A stretch of 64,000 bases of DNA from Aeromonas schubertii (GTDB lineage Bacteria; Pseudomonadota; Gammaproteobacteria; Enterobacterales; Aeromonadaceae). The position numbers and the translations under genes are program-made. The notes below the pieces were generated by a model, which did no database searches, was not told the DNA's origin, and saw only the letters and a list, made by a program, of their open reading frames with translations. Positions 27,569 to 35,186 of the stretch are shown piece by piece. The stretch lies in NCBI RefSeq assembly GCF_000820105.1, contig NZ_CDDB01000097.1, positions 21,075 to 85,074 on the forward strand, in the 5' to 3' direction. Within the stretch, counting starts at the first letter, position 1. Every line of letters begins with the position of its first letter.

Positions 27569-27970
27569 ATGCTGGAGATGCAGATCCACCCCCGCTTTCA
27601 GGAGACCGATGCCCTCGGCCATATCAACAATACGGTGCCGGCGGTCTGGTTTGAGTCGGCGCGGGATCCCCTGTTCCGTGTTTTCACCCCGGATCTGGAT
27701 GTACGCGACTGGCGCCTCATCCTGGCGGGCTACTCGGTTCAGTTCAAGCGGGAGCTCTTCTACGGCGAGGTGGTGACCCTGAAGAGCGCGATCAAGCGGA
27801 TCGGGGGGAGCTCCTTCACCGTCTGGCAGGAGGCCTGGCAAGGGGGTGAGCTGGCGGTGACCGCCGAGACCACCCTGATCCACTTCGATTATCAGTCCCG
27901 CAAGGCACTCCCGCTCACCCATGAGCAGAGGGAGGGGCTGGGACGCTGGCTTCTGGAGGCGAGTGAGTGA
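27569..27970 (+). CDS. Acyl-CoA thioesterase, 4HBT (hotdog) family
   Basis: A 133-residue single hotdog-fold thioesterase. The N-terminal motif FQETDALGHINN carries the conserved Asp of the 4-hydroxybenzoyl-CoA thioesterase group (D in ETDALGH), and the last strand reads AETTLIHFDYQSRKALPL, typical of the YbgC/FadM type. It would hydrolyse acyl-CoA thioesters in the cytosol; the chain-length preference cannot be read from sequence. Its stop codon overlaps the next gene in GTGA, so the two are translated together. Confidence 0.9.
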   Translation: MLEMQIHPRFQETDALGHINNTVPAVWFESARDPLFRVFTPDLDVRDWRLILAGYSVQFKRELFYGEVVTLKSAIKRIGGSSFTVWQEAWQGGELAVTAETTLIHFDYQSRKALPLTHEQREGLGRWLLEASE

Positions 27971-28656
27971 AGCTGTCTGCCCTGTTACCCTTGATGACCA
28001 CATTACCCGTGATGGCGTTACCTCTGATGACCCTGGATCAACAGTTCGACCTGATGGAGAAGGGGGCGGCGACAGCCCTGGATACTCGCCAGTTCACCCT
28101 GGACGGGGTGACGGTGACCGGCTGGCTGGATGGTGACATGCCGGTGATCATCGCCGTGCCGCGGCGCGATGAGAAGGGGCAGGATCAGGGAGAGAGCCGC
28201 TACTACTTCAAGGGGGGTGAGTTGTTCGGGGTGCGCGAGCCCGAGTCCCGCTTCGGTTTCGAGAAGGGCAAGTTGACCGCTTGGCTCGACGAGACCGGCA
28301 AGCCGCAGGCCTACATCAGCAAGGTGAGCATGGAGCAGCGCGAGCAGTGGCTGAAGCGGCGGGCGGCCCAGTTGCAACGGGTGTTCCAGCCGAGCCAGGC
28401 CGAGCTGGGTCTCGATGGCGCCCGAGATCATAACGGATCGGGTGCCAAGGGCAGTGAGTGGCTCTGTGGTGAGCGCCTCAAGTCGCTGACCGGCACGACC
28501 AGGGTCATGTTTGGTCCCTTAGATGCCAGTGCAGCAGAGGTGAAGGGCGCGGTGCGTATCGTGACGCCGGGGGGATGGCAGGATCTCGACATGGAGTGCA
28601 AGGTGGCACAGGGATACCGGGTCGTGAGTCTCACCTGGCGTGCGCCCAAAACATGA
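27967..28656 (+). CDS. Exported protein of unknown function
   Basis: A 229-residue protein starting with GTG at 27967, four bases into the thioesterase stop region. The first 18 residues (MKLSALLPLMTTLPVMAL) look like a signal peptide. The rest is soluble, with alternating charged strands and one pair of Cys residues (C167 in WLCGERL and C212 in MECKVAQ) that could form a periplasmic disulfide. The family is not recognised. Translational coupling to a thioesterase is the only contextual hint. Confidence 0.75.
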   Translation: MKLSALLPLMTTLPVMALPLMTLDQQFDLMEKGAATALDTRQFTLDGVTVTGWLDGDMPVIIAVPRRDEKGQDQGESRYYFKGGELFGVREPESRFGFEKGKLTAWLDETGKPQAYISKVSMEQREQWLKRRAAQLQRVFQPSQAELGLDGARDHNGSGAKGSEWLCGERLKSLTGTTRVMFGPLDASAAEVKGAVRIVTPGGWQDLDMECKVAQGYRVVSLTWRAPKT

Positions 28657-28684
28657 CTGAAAGGCGGGGCCGCAGGCCCCGCTC

Positions 28685-29362
28685 TCATTCCTGAGTGATG
28701 CGGGTCAGGGCCTCGACCCGTCGCCACTGACTCTCGGGGAACCAGTGCTCGAGCAGGCTCTGCTGCTGGGCGATCCGCTGATCATCGCTCAGGGCGGCTC
28801 GCTCCTTCAGATAGCCTTGTAACTGCTTGTCGAAGGCCTGCTGGTTCTGCTTGAGCTCGGCGAGGCGATCTGCCGCCTCGGGGCCAAGCTGTTCCAACTG
28901 CCACTGCCTGTCCTCCTGATGCTGGCGCAGCCGTTCCAGCACGCGCCCATTCTCTACCGAGCGCTGAAACCACTCAGGTTGCTCGCTCAGCCAGACCTCA
29001 AGCGACTCCTGCAACACTGCCTGCTCTTCGGGGGAGGCCTGCTGCAGTGCCTTGCGCCTCAGGGTCCATTGTTCCTGGCGTCGCTCGTCGGCGAACAACT
29101 GCTCCTGTTCGGCAGGAGAGAAGCGTTGGCGTCTCAGCTGCTCCCGCTGTTCGAACAATTGCTCCAGGCTGGCCAGATCGGTCCCCTCCGGGATGGTCAG
29201 GCGCGCCTCGGCCTCCCGGAAGGCGCCATAGCGTTGATCCAGCACCGCAGGGGGGGCGGGCCGGGCCGCGGGCGTCTCCTGAAGAGAAGGCGTCACGCTG
29301 ACGTGACGCCAACCCAGGATGAGCAGAGGGAGCAGCAGAGTCCCCAGCCATACCTTTCTCAC
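28685..29362 (-). CDS. Lipase-specific foldase (LifO/LipB type), shortened
   Basis: A 225-residue, Glu/Gln/Arg-rich helical protein with an N-terminal membrane anchor (about residues 4-19). The helical part resembles the C-terminal two thirds of steric lipase chaperones, for example EQLFADERRQEQWTLRR, which aligns with the FFADEETYNQFTLERL region of Pseudomonas Lif. It starts inside the lipase stop codon (GTGA/ATGA-type overlap of four bases), the usual lipase-foldase order. Family members are 280-340 residues; here the N-terminal mini-domain that carries the RxxFDY motif appears to be missing. Confidence 0.75.
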   Translation of the reverse strand: MRKVWLGTLLLPLLILGWRHVSVTPSLQETPAARPAPPAVLDQRYGAFREAEARLTIPEGTDLASLEQLFEQREQLRRQRFSPAEQEQLFADERRQEQWTLRRKALQQASPEEQAVLQESLEVWLSEQPEWFQRSVENGRVLERLRQHQEDRQWQLEQLGPEAADRLAELKQNQQAFDKQLQGYLKERAALSDDQRIAQQQSLLEHWFPESQWRRVEALTRITQE

Positions 29363-30264
29363 AGGCCGAGTCCCTTGAGGCGGCGGGCATGCTGCACATA
29401 GAGGGAGACAGGATCCACTTCGAACAGGTGACGAATGCCGAAGGAGTGGTTCACCTCATCCAGATGGTTCATCTTGTAGTCGGTGCCAATCACCTTGCCC
29501 AGATGGCTGCTACAGACCCCGACCAGGCCATCGTTGGGCTCATCGAAAAAGAGACCGGTGAGGACCAGGGCCGGGTCGACCGGGTCGAGGATGTTGGTGA
29601 GGTTGCCCCGACCACTCCAGGAGAAGTAGTAGACCCCGTTGTTGGCCTGCATAGGCCCTTCGCCACACCGGGTCGTGGGCAGACCTTCCGGATAGTGGCT
29701 ATTAAACTTGGCGGCACCTGCGCTGGTCAGGGCATCGAGTGCCTTGATGGGATCCTGGGGCAGCTTGCTACCGCCGGAGAGCAGTGAGATCACGCCCGAG
29801 AGGGCCTGGGCCGCGCTCGATGCCAGTGTCTCTGCGGCGGAACCGGGAGGGGCATTGACCCGCACCAGATCGGCGATGGCAGAACCCTGGTTCACCCCCC
29901 CCACGCTGGTGGCAGAGGCGACCAGCTCGGGAGCGACCGAGGCCACATAGCGTACGGTCGGTCCGCCGTGGGAGTGACCGATCAGGTTCACCTTCTCGGC
30001 ACCCGTGATGGCCAGCACTTGTTGCACCTGGCTCAGCAACTGCTCTCCACGTGCCTCGGAGCTATTGGTGGCCGAGACCTGCGCCACATAAACGGTGGCG
30101 CCATCCCGGGTCATGGCCTGGGGAATACCATAGAAATAATCGACCCCCATCAGCTTGTCGAAGCCAAACAGGCCGTGGACCAGCACTATGGGGTAGCGGG
30201 TGTGACTGTCGGCCAGCGCCAGGCCGGGTAGCAACAGGAGCAACAACATCAATTGACGGATCAT
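29359..30264 (-). CDS. Secreted triacylglycerol lipase, family I
   Basis: A 301-residue lipase with a signal peptide of 18 residues (ending LALA). The catalytic serine S98 sits in GHSHGG; the oxyanion-hole segment is VLVHGLFGF at about 27-35; the catalytic Asp and His are probably those in EPNDGLVG and KMNHLDEVN. Two Cys (in TTRCGEG and GVCSSH) could form the family's disulfide. It resembles the Pseudomonas LipA and Vibrio lipases that need a dedicated foldase, which follows. Start at 30264 has a perfect AGGAGGTG ribosome binding site; upstream frame rejected. Confidence 0.94.
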   Translation of the reverse strand: MIRQLMLLLLLLPGLALADSHTRYPIVLVHGLFGFDKLMGVDYFYGIPQAMTRDGATVYVAQVSATNSSEARGEQLLSQVQQVLAITGAEKVNLIGHSHGGPTVRYVASVAPELVASATSVGGVNQGSAIADLVRVNAPPGSAAETLASSAAQALSGVISLLSGGSKLPQDPIKALDALTSAGAAKFNSHYPEGLPTTRCGEGPMQANNGVYYFSWSGRGNLTNILDPVDPALVLTGLFFDEPNDGLVGVCSSHLGKVIGTDYKMNHLDEVNHSFGIRHLFEVDPVSLYVQHARRLKGLGL

Positions 30265-30387
30265 GGACACCTCCTTGCGTTCATTGGGCCCCGTCATGGG
30301 GTCGGACCAGTATGAAGGCTCCGATTCGAACGACACTGTGCCCTGGATCACTCTTTAGGGCGGCCTGGCGTCAGGCCCCCCAAATGG

Positions 30388-31098
30388 TCAAGATTTGTGC
30401 TGGATACAGGGCTGAAGGGTTCCGACTGTGCTAAGGGGCAGGCAGGGGATGGGGGCGCCGATCTCGATGGGTTCACCGAGGAACTTGGGCTCTTTGTCCA
30501 GCACATAGAGATCGAGCAGGCTCATGAAGCGGGCGAAAATCTCCCGCACCCGGGTCTTGATCCCCTCGTTGGGGGCCACATCCGGGGCATTGAAGCCGAT
30601 GGCCTCGATACCGAAGCGACGGGCGATAAAGATGGCGCGCTCGTTATGAAACTTTTGGGAGACTATGGTGTAGCTGCTCTGGCCAAAGACCTCTTTGGCG
30701 CGGACCACGGAGTCGAGGGTGCGAAAACCGGCGAAATCCATATAGATGGCCGAGGCGGGAATACCTGCCCTGATCAGGGCCCGGCGCATCAGGCGCGGCT
30801 CGTTGTACTGCACGGTGGCGTTGTCGCCGGAGACGATCAGGTAGTCTACCTTGCCGTTGTTATAGAGCTGGGCGGCAGCCTGGATGCGGTTGCTGAAGTA
30901 AGGATTGCGTCCTCCTCCCACCAGATACTTGGAGGTGCCGAGTACCACGGCGACCCGGTTGTAGGGGAGATCATCCACCCTGTCATAGGTGAGGCGCCCG
31001 GCCTTGGAGACTCGCCACTCCCCATAGGTCAGCAGCAGCAGGCAGAGGGCCAGCAGCAGGCTGAGGGTGGCGAGCAGGATCAGGGCAAACTTCTTCAT
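30388..31098 (-). CDS. sanA: SanA/YdcF family envelope protein
   Basis: A 236-residue inner membrane protein with one N-terminal anchor (about residues 5-25) and a DUF218 domain in the periplasm. It matches E. coli SanA well: VVLGTSKY near residue 53, YLIVSGDNA, YNEPRLMRRALI, DFAGFRTLDSVVRA, and the ending KEPKFLGEPIEIG. SanA supports the permeability barrier and vancomycin resistance at high temperature; its biochemical activity is unclear. Start at 31098 is chosen from the membrane anchor. Monocistronic, between collagenase and lipase. Confidence 0.93.
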   Translation of the reverse strand: MKKFALILLATLSLLLALCLLLLTYGEWRVSKAGRLTYDRVDDLPYNRVAVVLGTSKYLVGGGRNPYFSNRIQAAAQLYNNGKVDYLIVSGDNATVQYNEPRLMRRALIRAGIPASAIYMDFAGFRTLDSVVRAKEVFGQSSYTIVSQKFHNERAIFIARRFGIEAIGFNAPDVAPNEGIKTRVREIFARFMSLLDLYVLDKEPKFLGEPIEIGAPIPCLPLSTVGTLQPCIQHKS

Positions 31099-31167
31099 GT
31101 GCGACCGATCGGTTACGAAACAACAGGTGGGCATTCTATTACAACTGTCCGTCAGCGTCAGCGACGG

Positions 31168-31197
31168 GAAAAGAAGAGGCGGCCGATGGCCGCCTCT
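31168..31197 (-). terminator. Rho-independent terminator of the collagenase gene
   Basis: On the minus strand a ten-base stem AGAGGCGGCC/GGCCGCCTCT with a three-base loop is followed by TTCTTTT. Confidence 0.9.
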
Positions 31198-31200
31198 CGC

Positions 31201-33933
31201 TTAGTGAGCCGAGTCGTTTGACTGGCACTCAGGGCTATTGCGGTTCGCCGCCCACCAGGGAATGAGCTGCCCATCGACCCAGTCGCGGTAGGCCTGGCTG
31301 TCGTTGGTAATCAGCTGCTCCATCACCCGCTCGTAGTCGGCCATCGCCTTGCTCCGATCGGCCTGGCGCAGGGCCCGGGCCATCGCCAGCCAGCTGTCGC
31401 GGCGTCCGGTCTCGTTGAGGAAGCGGTGCACCGTATAGGACCAGGAGTAGACCATCTCGCTGCCGCTCTCGTAGTCGAGGTGCAGTATGGATTGCAGCGA
31501 CGGGCGTTGTCCGGCCGGACTCTGGGTGACGGCGTTGAGGCCGCGGGCGAAGCATTGCCCATGGGCAATGTACTCTGCCAGCCCCTCGGCCCACCAGGTG
31601 GTGCGGTTGAGCGGGTAGTGGCCGAAGTTTCCATAGAGATTGAAACGGCCATCCAGATAGTGAACATACTCATGGCGCAGGTTCCACACCTGGAAGGCGG
31701 GACGTTTCCACTGTGCCTCATAGGCGAAGAAGCGGGCCTGATTATCCTGGCGAGCCGGATCCCCCTCGATATAGATGCCTCCGTTATCGGTCGATACCCC
31801 GTCAAACAGGGCGCCACCGTAACGGCTCCACTCATCGGAAGAGTCGAAGATCACCAGCTCGAGGGAGCGATTGTTGTCGTCGGTAACCGGTTGCCAGCCT
31901 GTCTCCATCACCCGATGAAAGTGCTGCTCTTCCTCACCCAGTTCGCGACAGATCTGCTCGGCCTGCTCCTGGTTCAGATCCTGGGCGCGCAGTGAGAGGG
32001 TCGGCGAGCAGGTGTGGCTGAATGGCAATATATCCTCGGCCTGAACGGGCTTGCAGTAGCCGGCCAGGGGGCCTTCGCTGCACGCTGCGGCGCTGCGATC
32101 CGTGTGGCGCAGGTAGTAGGTGGAGAGGGTGATCGAGGCCTCTTCCAACAGACGGGGGCTCTGGGCACCACCGGGCACCAGTCCATGACGGTTGAGCAAT
32201 GTGATGACATCCCGATCCAGGCTGTCGCGATAGGCCTCGCTGCCGGCGCTGTCTCGCCCTTGCATCATGCGGTAGAGGCGGGTGTAGGCATCGAGTATGT
32301 TATTGAATACAAACAAATCAGCCTGTCCATCCCGGCGCTTCCACAGGGCCAGCTCGCTCTCCCCCAGCGCCAGCATGGCACGACGCAGTGCGGGCTCTTG
32401 TCCGATGAGGGCGGGGCCGAAGTCGGCATCGCGCGAGTGGGAGCTGGCGTAGTCGATCAGATTGAGCAGCTCAAACAGCCCATCGGCCCACGGCTTGTGG
32501 CCATTGATGACGGCCGCATGCTGTACCGCGTAGTCGAGGGCGCGGATCAGCTGGGCCGGCATAGGGGTGGCAGCCTGACGGAAGGCCATTTGCCCGAGTT
32601 GCCCCTGTGCGGCGACGCTCCAGGCCTCCAGCACGGTGCCAGCCTCATCCTGCGGCTCATTCCCCAGCAGAGCCGGGTGGTTGAGCAGGGCGACCATCAC
32701 CCGGGCCAGTGCGCGAGCGGTCTCGTCGCTCTCTCTGGCAACGCCACCGAAGTAGTTGTGGGCACGCACATAGTAGAGCAACTTGTCCATGGCGGGGTGA
32801 GTCGGCCGGTTGGCGTCCAGCAGGGCTTGCATCCCCCGAATGGCGGCCATCAGCTTGGCATCGTCGTGGCCATAGTTTGCCTGCCATGCAGGCTTGTCGG
32901 CGCCGCTCACGTCGGCGACCAGTCGTGCGGCCCCGGCGTCGAGGAGGTCCAGGTCCGGCTCTGTGGGTTCGGCGCAGGGACGGCCATTGGCCTTGCGGCA
33001 GTCGAGCTGCTCCTCTGTGGTGGCCAGCACGAGAGGCTGGCTCAGGGTCTTGGCCTCTTGCCAGCTGTCACTTTCTGGCAGTGGCTGCCACTCGTTTTTG
33101 TCGGCTGGCATCATATAGCCGGTGTCATGCAGGGTGACATTGATCTGGCTGCCGATGGGCAGCAGCTGGCGGCAGGTGCGGACGGTGAGGGTGTTTCCCG
33201 CCTCTTCACGGGTCCTGGGCTCGCCACACTCCTCAATGGCCTGGGCCGGATCCGGTTGCCATTGATGCTGGCGCCACACATGCAGCTCGCGCACCATCTT
33301 GGCGGCGGCGCTCTCACTCTTGGGTGAGAGCCGATAGAAGATGTGATCGAGGCGACCATCCCGCTCACTGGGGCTCTCTTCCATCACCTGAAGCTGCTCC
33401 CATTGCCTGGGATCGTAGTGCCATTCGTCACTCGGGCAGCGCCCCTTGGCATCCAGCTGGCAGCGATCCAGCTCCACCTCTTCCTGACCCAGCGCGAGGG
33501 CTTGCGGCAGGGCGAGGCGATCGCCGCGCCACCCGGTCGGTGTGTCGGGGAGCGCACTCCATCCCGACGATGAGAGGCCGTAGCCGAAGTCCTGGCTCTC
33601 GGCCTGAATCAGGGTGCCGGCCTTGAGGCTCAATTCGCACAGCTGGGTGCGGATCCGCCACCCTTGCTCTATCCGGGTTTGCTTGTCACCACATTGGCGC
33701 TCGGCTTGTTGTTTGAGGCCGTCGATTTGCCAGCGATAGGTGCGGTAGATGTGCATCTGCTGCCAGCGGGCCGACGACGTAGTGGCCGTCAGGCGGAAGA
33801 GCTGGGTGCTCTGCGTCGATTCGAATTGGCGGGTCTCGGGGGCGCTGGCGCCATATTGGTGCCAGTCGGAGGGACTATAGGCTCCGGCGAGGGGCGCTGC
33901 GAGCAGGCAGAGGCTGCCGATCAGGGTTCGCAC
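31201..33933 (-). CDS. Secreted microbial collagenase, peptidase family M9
   Basis: A 910-residue zinc metalloprotease that cleaves native collagen. A signal peptide covers about 18 residues. The N-terminal 300 residues contain Cys-rich pairs, followed by a helical activator region typical of M9 enzymes. The zinc site is HEYVH at residues 754-758, with the downstream Glu ligand E783 in WWAEGLAEY. The conserved YLDGRFNLYG follows the helix, as in Vibrio collagenases. No PKD or extra collagen-binding domain is present at the C terminus. It starts with GTG 33933 after AAGGAG. Probable virulence and nutrient-gathering enzyme. Confidence 0.94.
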   Translation of the reverse strand: MRTLIGSLCLLAAPLAGAYSPSDWHQYGASAPETRQFESTQSTQLFRLTATTSSARWQQMHIYRTYRWQIDGLKQQAERQCGDKQTRIEQGWRIRTQLCELSLKAGTLIQAESQDFGYGLSSSGWSALPDTPTGWRGDRLALPQALALGQEEVELDRCQLDAKGRCPSDEWHYDPRQWEQLQVMEESPSERDGRLDHIFYRLSPKSESAAAKMVRELHVWRQHQWQPDPAQAIEECGEPRTREEAGNTLTVRTCRQLLPIGSQINVTLHDTGYMMPADKNEWQPLPESDSWQEAKTLSQPLVLATTEEQLDCRKANGRPCAEPTEPDLDLLDAGAARLVADVSGADKPAWQANYGHDDAKLMAAIRGMQALLDANRPTHPAMDKLLYYVRAHNYFGGVARESDETARALARVMVALLNHPALLGNEPQDEAGTVLEAWSVAAQGQLGQMAFRQAATPMPAQLIRALDYAVQHAAVINGHKPWADGLFELLNLIDYASSHSRDADFGPALIGQEPALRRAMLALGESELALWKRRDGQADLFVFNNILDAYTRLYRMMQGRDSAGSEAYRDSLDRDVITLLNRHGLVPGGAQSPRLLEEASITLSTYYLRHTDRSAAACSEGPLAGYCKPVQAEDILPFSHTCSPTLSLRAQDLNQEQAEQICRELGEEEQHFHRVMETGWQPVTDDNNRSLELVIFDSSDEWSRYGGALFDGVSTDNGGIYIEGDPARQDNQARFFAYEAQWKRPAFQVWNLRHEYVHYLDGRFNLYGNFGHYPLNRTTWWAEGLAEYIAHGQCFARGLNAVTQSPAGQRPSLQSILHLDYESGSEMVYSWSYTVHRFLNETGRRDSWLAMARALRQADRSKAMADYERVMEQLITNDSQAYRDWVDGQLIPWWAANRNSPECQSNDSAH

Positions 33934-34176
33934 AGTGTAACTCCTTGAATGAGGTGGGAAGGAGTTGCACTCTATTTTGGCTTCAATTGGGTCGCAATGG
34001 GGAAAAAGAAGAGAGGAAAGGGGTCAGACCCCTTATGAAACTGGTATCACCCCATCTCCTTGGGGTTATCACCCCTCTCCCCATTCGGGGGGGAAGCAAC
34101 AGGCGGAAATAAAAAATCTGACATGGATCACACCAGCCCTCCCTTTGGATAGAGAGGGGCTTCTGCCTCGTCACGA

Positions 34177-34467
34177 TCAGAGGTAGCTCACCGTCACTAT
34201 GGCCACATTGCTGTTCGTGGGGGAGACGCGATAGTCGATCTGGCTACTGATGGTCGCCAATGAACCAGAGTGTTGCAGCATGGTCATATCCAGATCTTGC
34301 CGCTTGGCTCCTGAGTAGCAGGTAATGCTGTTACTGGTGATGGAGCAGGGCGCCTCGTTGATGTAACCGTTGAAGGTCACAGTGCCGTTATCGGCATGGG
34401 CGGCAAAGGCTGCCATGGTGAGCAGGGAGAGTGAAACGGTGCGTTTCAGTGCGGTTTGGATATTCAT
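34177..34467 (-). CDS. Miniature pilin-like exported protein
   Basis: A 96-residue protein with a 25-residue signal peptide (ending FAAHA). The mature part is only about 71 residues: it opens like a chaperone-usher pilin (GTVTFNGYINEAPCSI) and ends with a strand like the last pilin strand (VAIVTVSYL), but the middle of the pilin fold is absent. Two Cys (in APCSI and ITCYS) could pair. It is translated behind a c-di-GMP riboswitch on its own minus-strand transcript, back to back with the fimbrial operon. It could be a pilus terminator, a subunit regulator or a minor surface protein; none is shown. Confidence 0.8.
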   Translation of the reverse strand: MNIQTALKRTVSLSLLTMAAFAAHADNGTVTFNGYINEAPCSITSNSITCYSGAKRQDLDMTMLQHSGSLATISSQIDYRVSPTNSNVAIVTVSYL

Positions 34468-34474
34468 AGTCTGT

Positions 34475-34505
34475 CCTTTTCGATACAAGTCGTTGTTCGA
34501 AAAGG
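34475..34505 (-). promoter_or_regulatory. Hairpin sequestering the ribosome binding site of the mini-pilin gene
   Basis: On the minus strand CCTTTTCGA and TCGAAAAGG form a perfect nine-base stem with a 13-base loop. The right arm contains the AAAAGG of the ribosome binding site seven bases before the ATG, so the hairpin would block translation. The left arm overlaps a segment complementary to the riboswitch core. Confidence 0.75.
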
Positions 34506-34634
34506 GCAACGCAATCTGAAAGACAAAGAGATCAGAAGCACACTTGTCTTCCTAATGGCGGCTCCGCTGTCTTAGGTATTGCTACCCTTAGACCGGTGGC
34601 TTTGCGTCCCGACTTTTCAATCGGTTTGCCCTTT
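34501..34634. repeat. Perfect inverted repeat bracketing the riboswitch aptamer
   Basis: AAAGGGCAA at 34501-34509 and TTGCCCTTT at 34626-34634 are exact complements. On the transcript the upstream copy is the conserved 5' core of the aptamer and the downstream copy overlaps the left arm of the hairpin that hides the ribosome binding site. The pairing would therefore be exclusive with both the folded aptamer and the blocking hairpin. Confidence 0.75.
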
Positions 34635-34640
34635 ACATCA
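34550..34640 (-). ncRNA. Class I cyclic di-GMP riboswitch (GEMM-I)
   Basis: The minus strand carries the GEMM-I signature in order: AGGGCAAACC, a hairpin CCGATT-GAAA-AGTCGG with a GNRA tetraloop, GGGACGCAAAGCC, ACCGGTCTAA, then a second arm closed by a GCAA loop and the AGCGG return strand. It matches the Vibrio Vc2 element nearly base for base in the conserved positions. The G of AGGGC that pairs with the ligand guanine is present, so the ligand should be c-di-GMP rather than cGAMP. The element lies in the 5' leader of the mini-pilin gene and begins almost at the predicted transcription start. Confidence 0.9.
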
Positions 34641-34647
34641 TGTCTAG

Positions 34648-34675
34648 AGCATATCATCCCCATTTGAGAAATCAA
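34648..34675 (-). promoter_or_regulatory. Sigma70 promoter of the riboswitch-mini-pilin transcript
   Basis: On the minus strand TTGATT (34675-34670) and TATGCT (34653-34648) are spaced by 16 bases. Transcription would start near 34641, directly before the aptamer. Confidence 0.65.
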
Positions 34676-34787
34676 TTGAGCAATAAATGTGTGACTGTCC
34701 CGGAGTGAGTGCGCTCTGCTTCAGCTCTGGTGGATGAGGGAGCTACTTGCGGGGGAGGGAGGCATTTGGGTGTGCATTGAGCAATAA
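34675..34787 (+). repeat. Direct repeat ATTGAGCAATAA in the fimbrial divergent region
   Basis: The 12-base sequence occurs at 34675-34686 and again at 34776-34787. The first copy overlaps the -35 of the riboswitch promoter by one base. Twin copies in a regulatory region could be binding sites for a regulator such as the CadC/ToxR-like protein encoded beyond the fimbrial genes. Confidence 0.45.
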
Positions 34788-34962
34788 CTCTAGTTGTTTC
34801 TGGTTTGTTGCCGGTATGTTTTTCTCCTGCTTTTCGTTCGCGATGTGTACAAATTGCGTGCGATGACGGTCAGGCTCCAGGCCGCAACAACAATGTTCAT
34901 GATGTTTATATCATCCTGATTTTAAAGCGAATTTAAAAGAATCTCTATTAATTAAAATGTAT

Positions 34963-34976
34963 TTGATACGCATCAA
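34963..34976 (+). promoter_or_regulatory. Perfect FNR-type palindrome upstream of the fimbrial operon
   Basis: TTGAT-ACGC-ATCAA matches the FNR consensus at all ten half-site positions. It lies 211 bases before the major pilin start and next to the AT-rich segment likely to hold the promoter. Whether it activates or represses depends on the transcription start, which I cannot fix. Confidence 0.65.
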
Positions 34977-35116
34977 GGTGATGGATAACTTTGCCCCCGA
35001 GACGACGCTATGGGATGTCTTCGGCGGGCTTGGGGAGCGGTTTTCACTCCCCCTGTGTTGATGCCGATGACAGGTCGTTTCGCGGGGCTTGGCCCCAATA
35101 CAGCCGTTCAAAATTT

Positions 35117-35145
35117 GGGTGGTGACTCCAGGCCACCCCTTTTTT
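35117..35145 (+). terminator. Terminator in the leader of the major pilin gene
   Basis: Stem GGGTGG/CCACCC with a ten-base loop, followed by C and six T residues, 41 bases before the pilin start codon. It would stop readthrough from upstream or act as an attenuator in the long leader. Confidence 0.65.
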
Positions 35146-35186
35146 CGGCTTCGACACGTAAGTCATGAATAAAAAGGTATCAACGA

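Larger units (their letters stand above)
34468..35186. other. 719-base divergent regulatory region of the fimbrial locus
   Basis: No protein gene is credible here. Reading left to right it holds the hairpin over the mini-pilin ribosome binding site, the c-di-GMP aptamer and its promoter on the minus strand, two direct repeats, an AT-rich stretch (34905-34965), a perfect FNR-type palindrome, then a roughly 150-base plus-strand leader with GC-rich inverted segments (for example GGGGCTTGGCCCC near 35084-35096) and a terminator before the major pilin gene. Confidence 0.7.

Noticed and set aside
33934-34176. Repeats and short hairpins (GGGGTCAGACCCC; two TATCACCCC copies) between collagenase and mini-pilin genes
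   Set aside because: They are short and lack T runs or conserved spacing; a terminator for the mini-pilin gene is likely here, but I cannot place it.
34977-35186. A second riboswitch in the plus-strand leader of the major pilin gene
   Set aside because: The leader is structured and has a terminator, but I find none of the conserved c-di-GMP I or II core sequences or any other aptamer I know.
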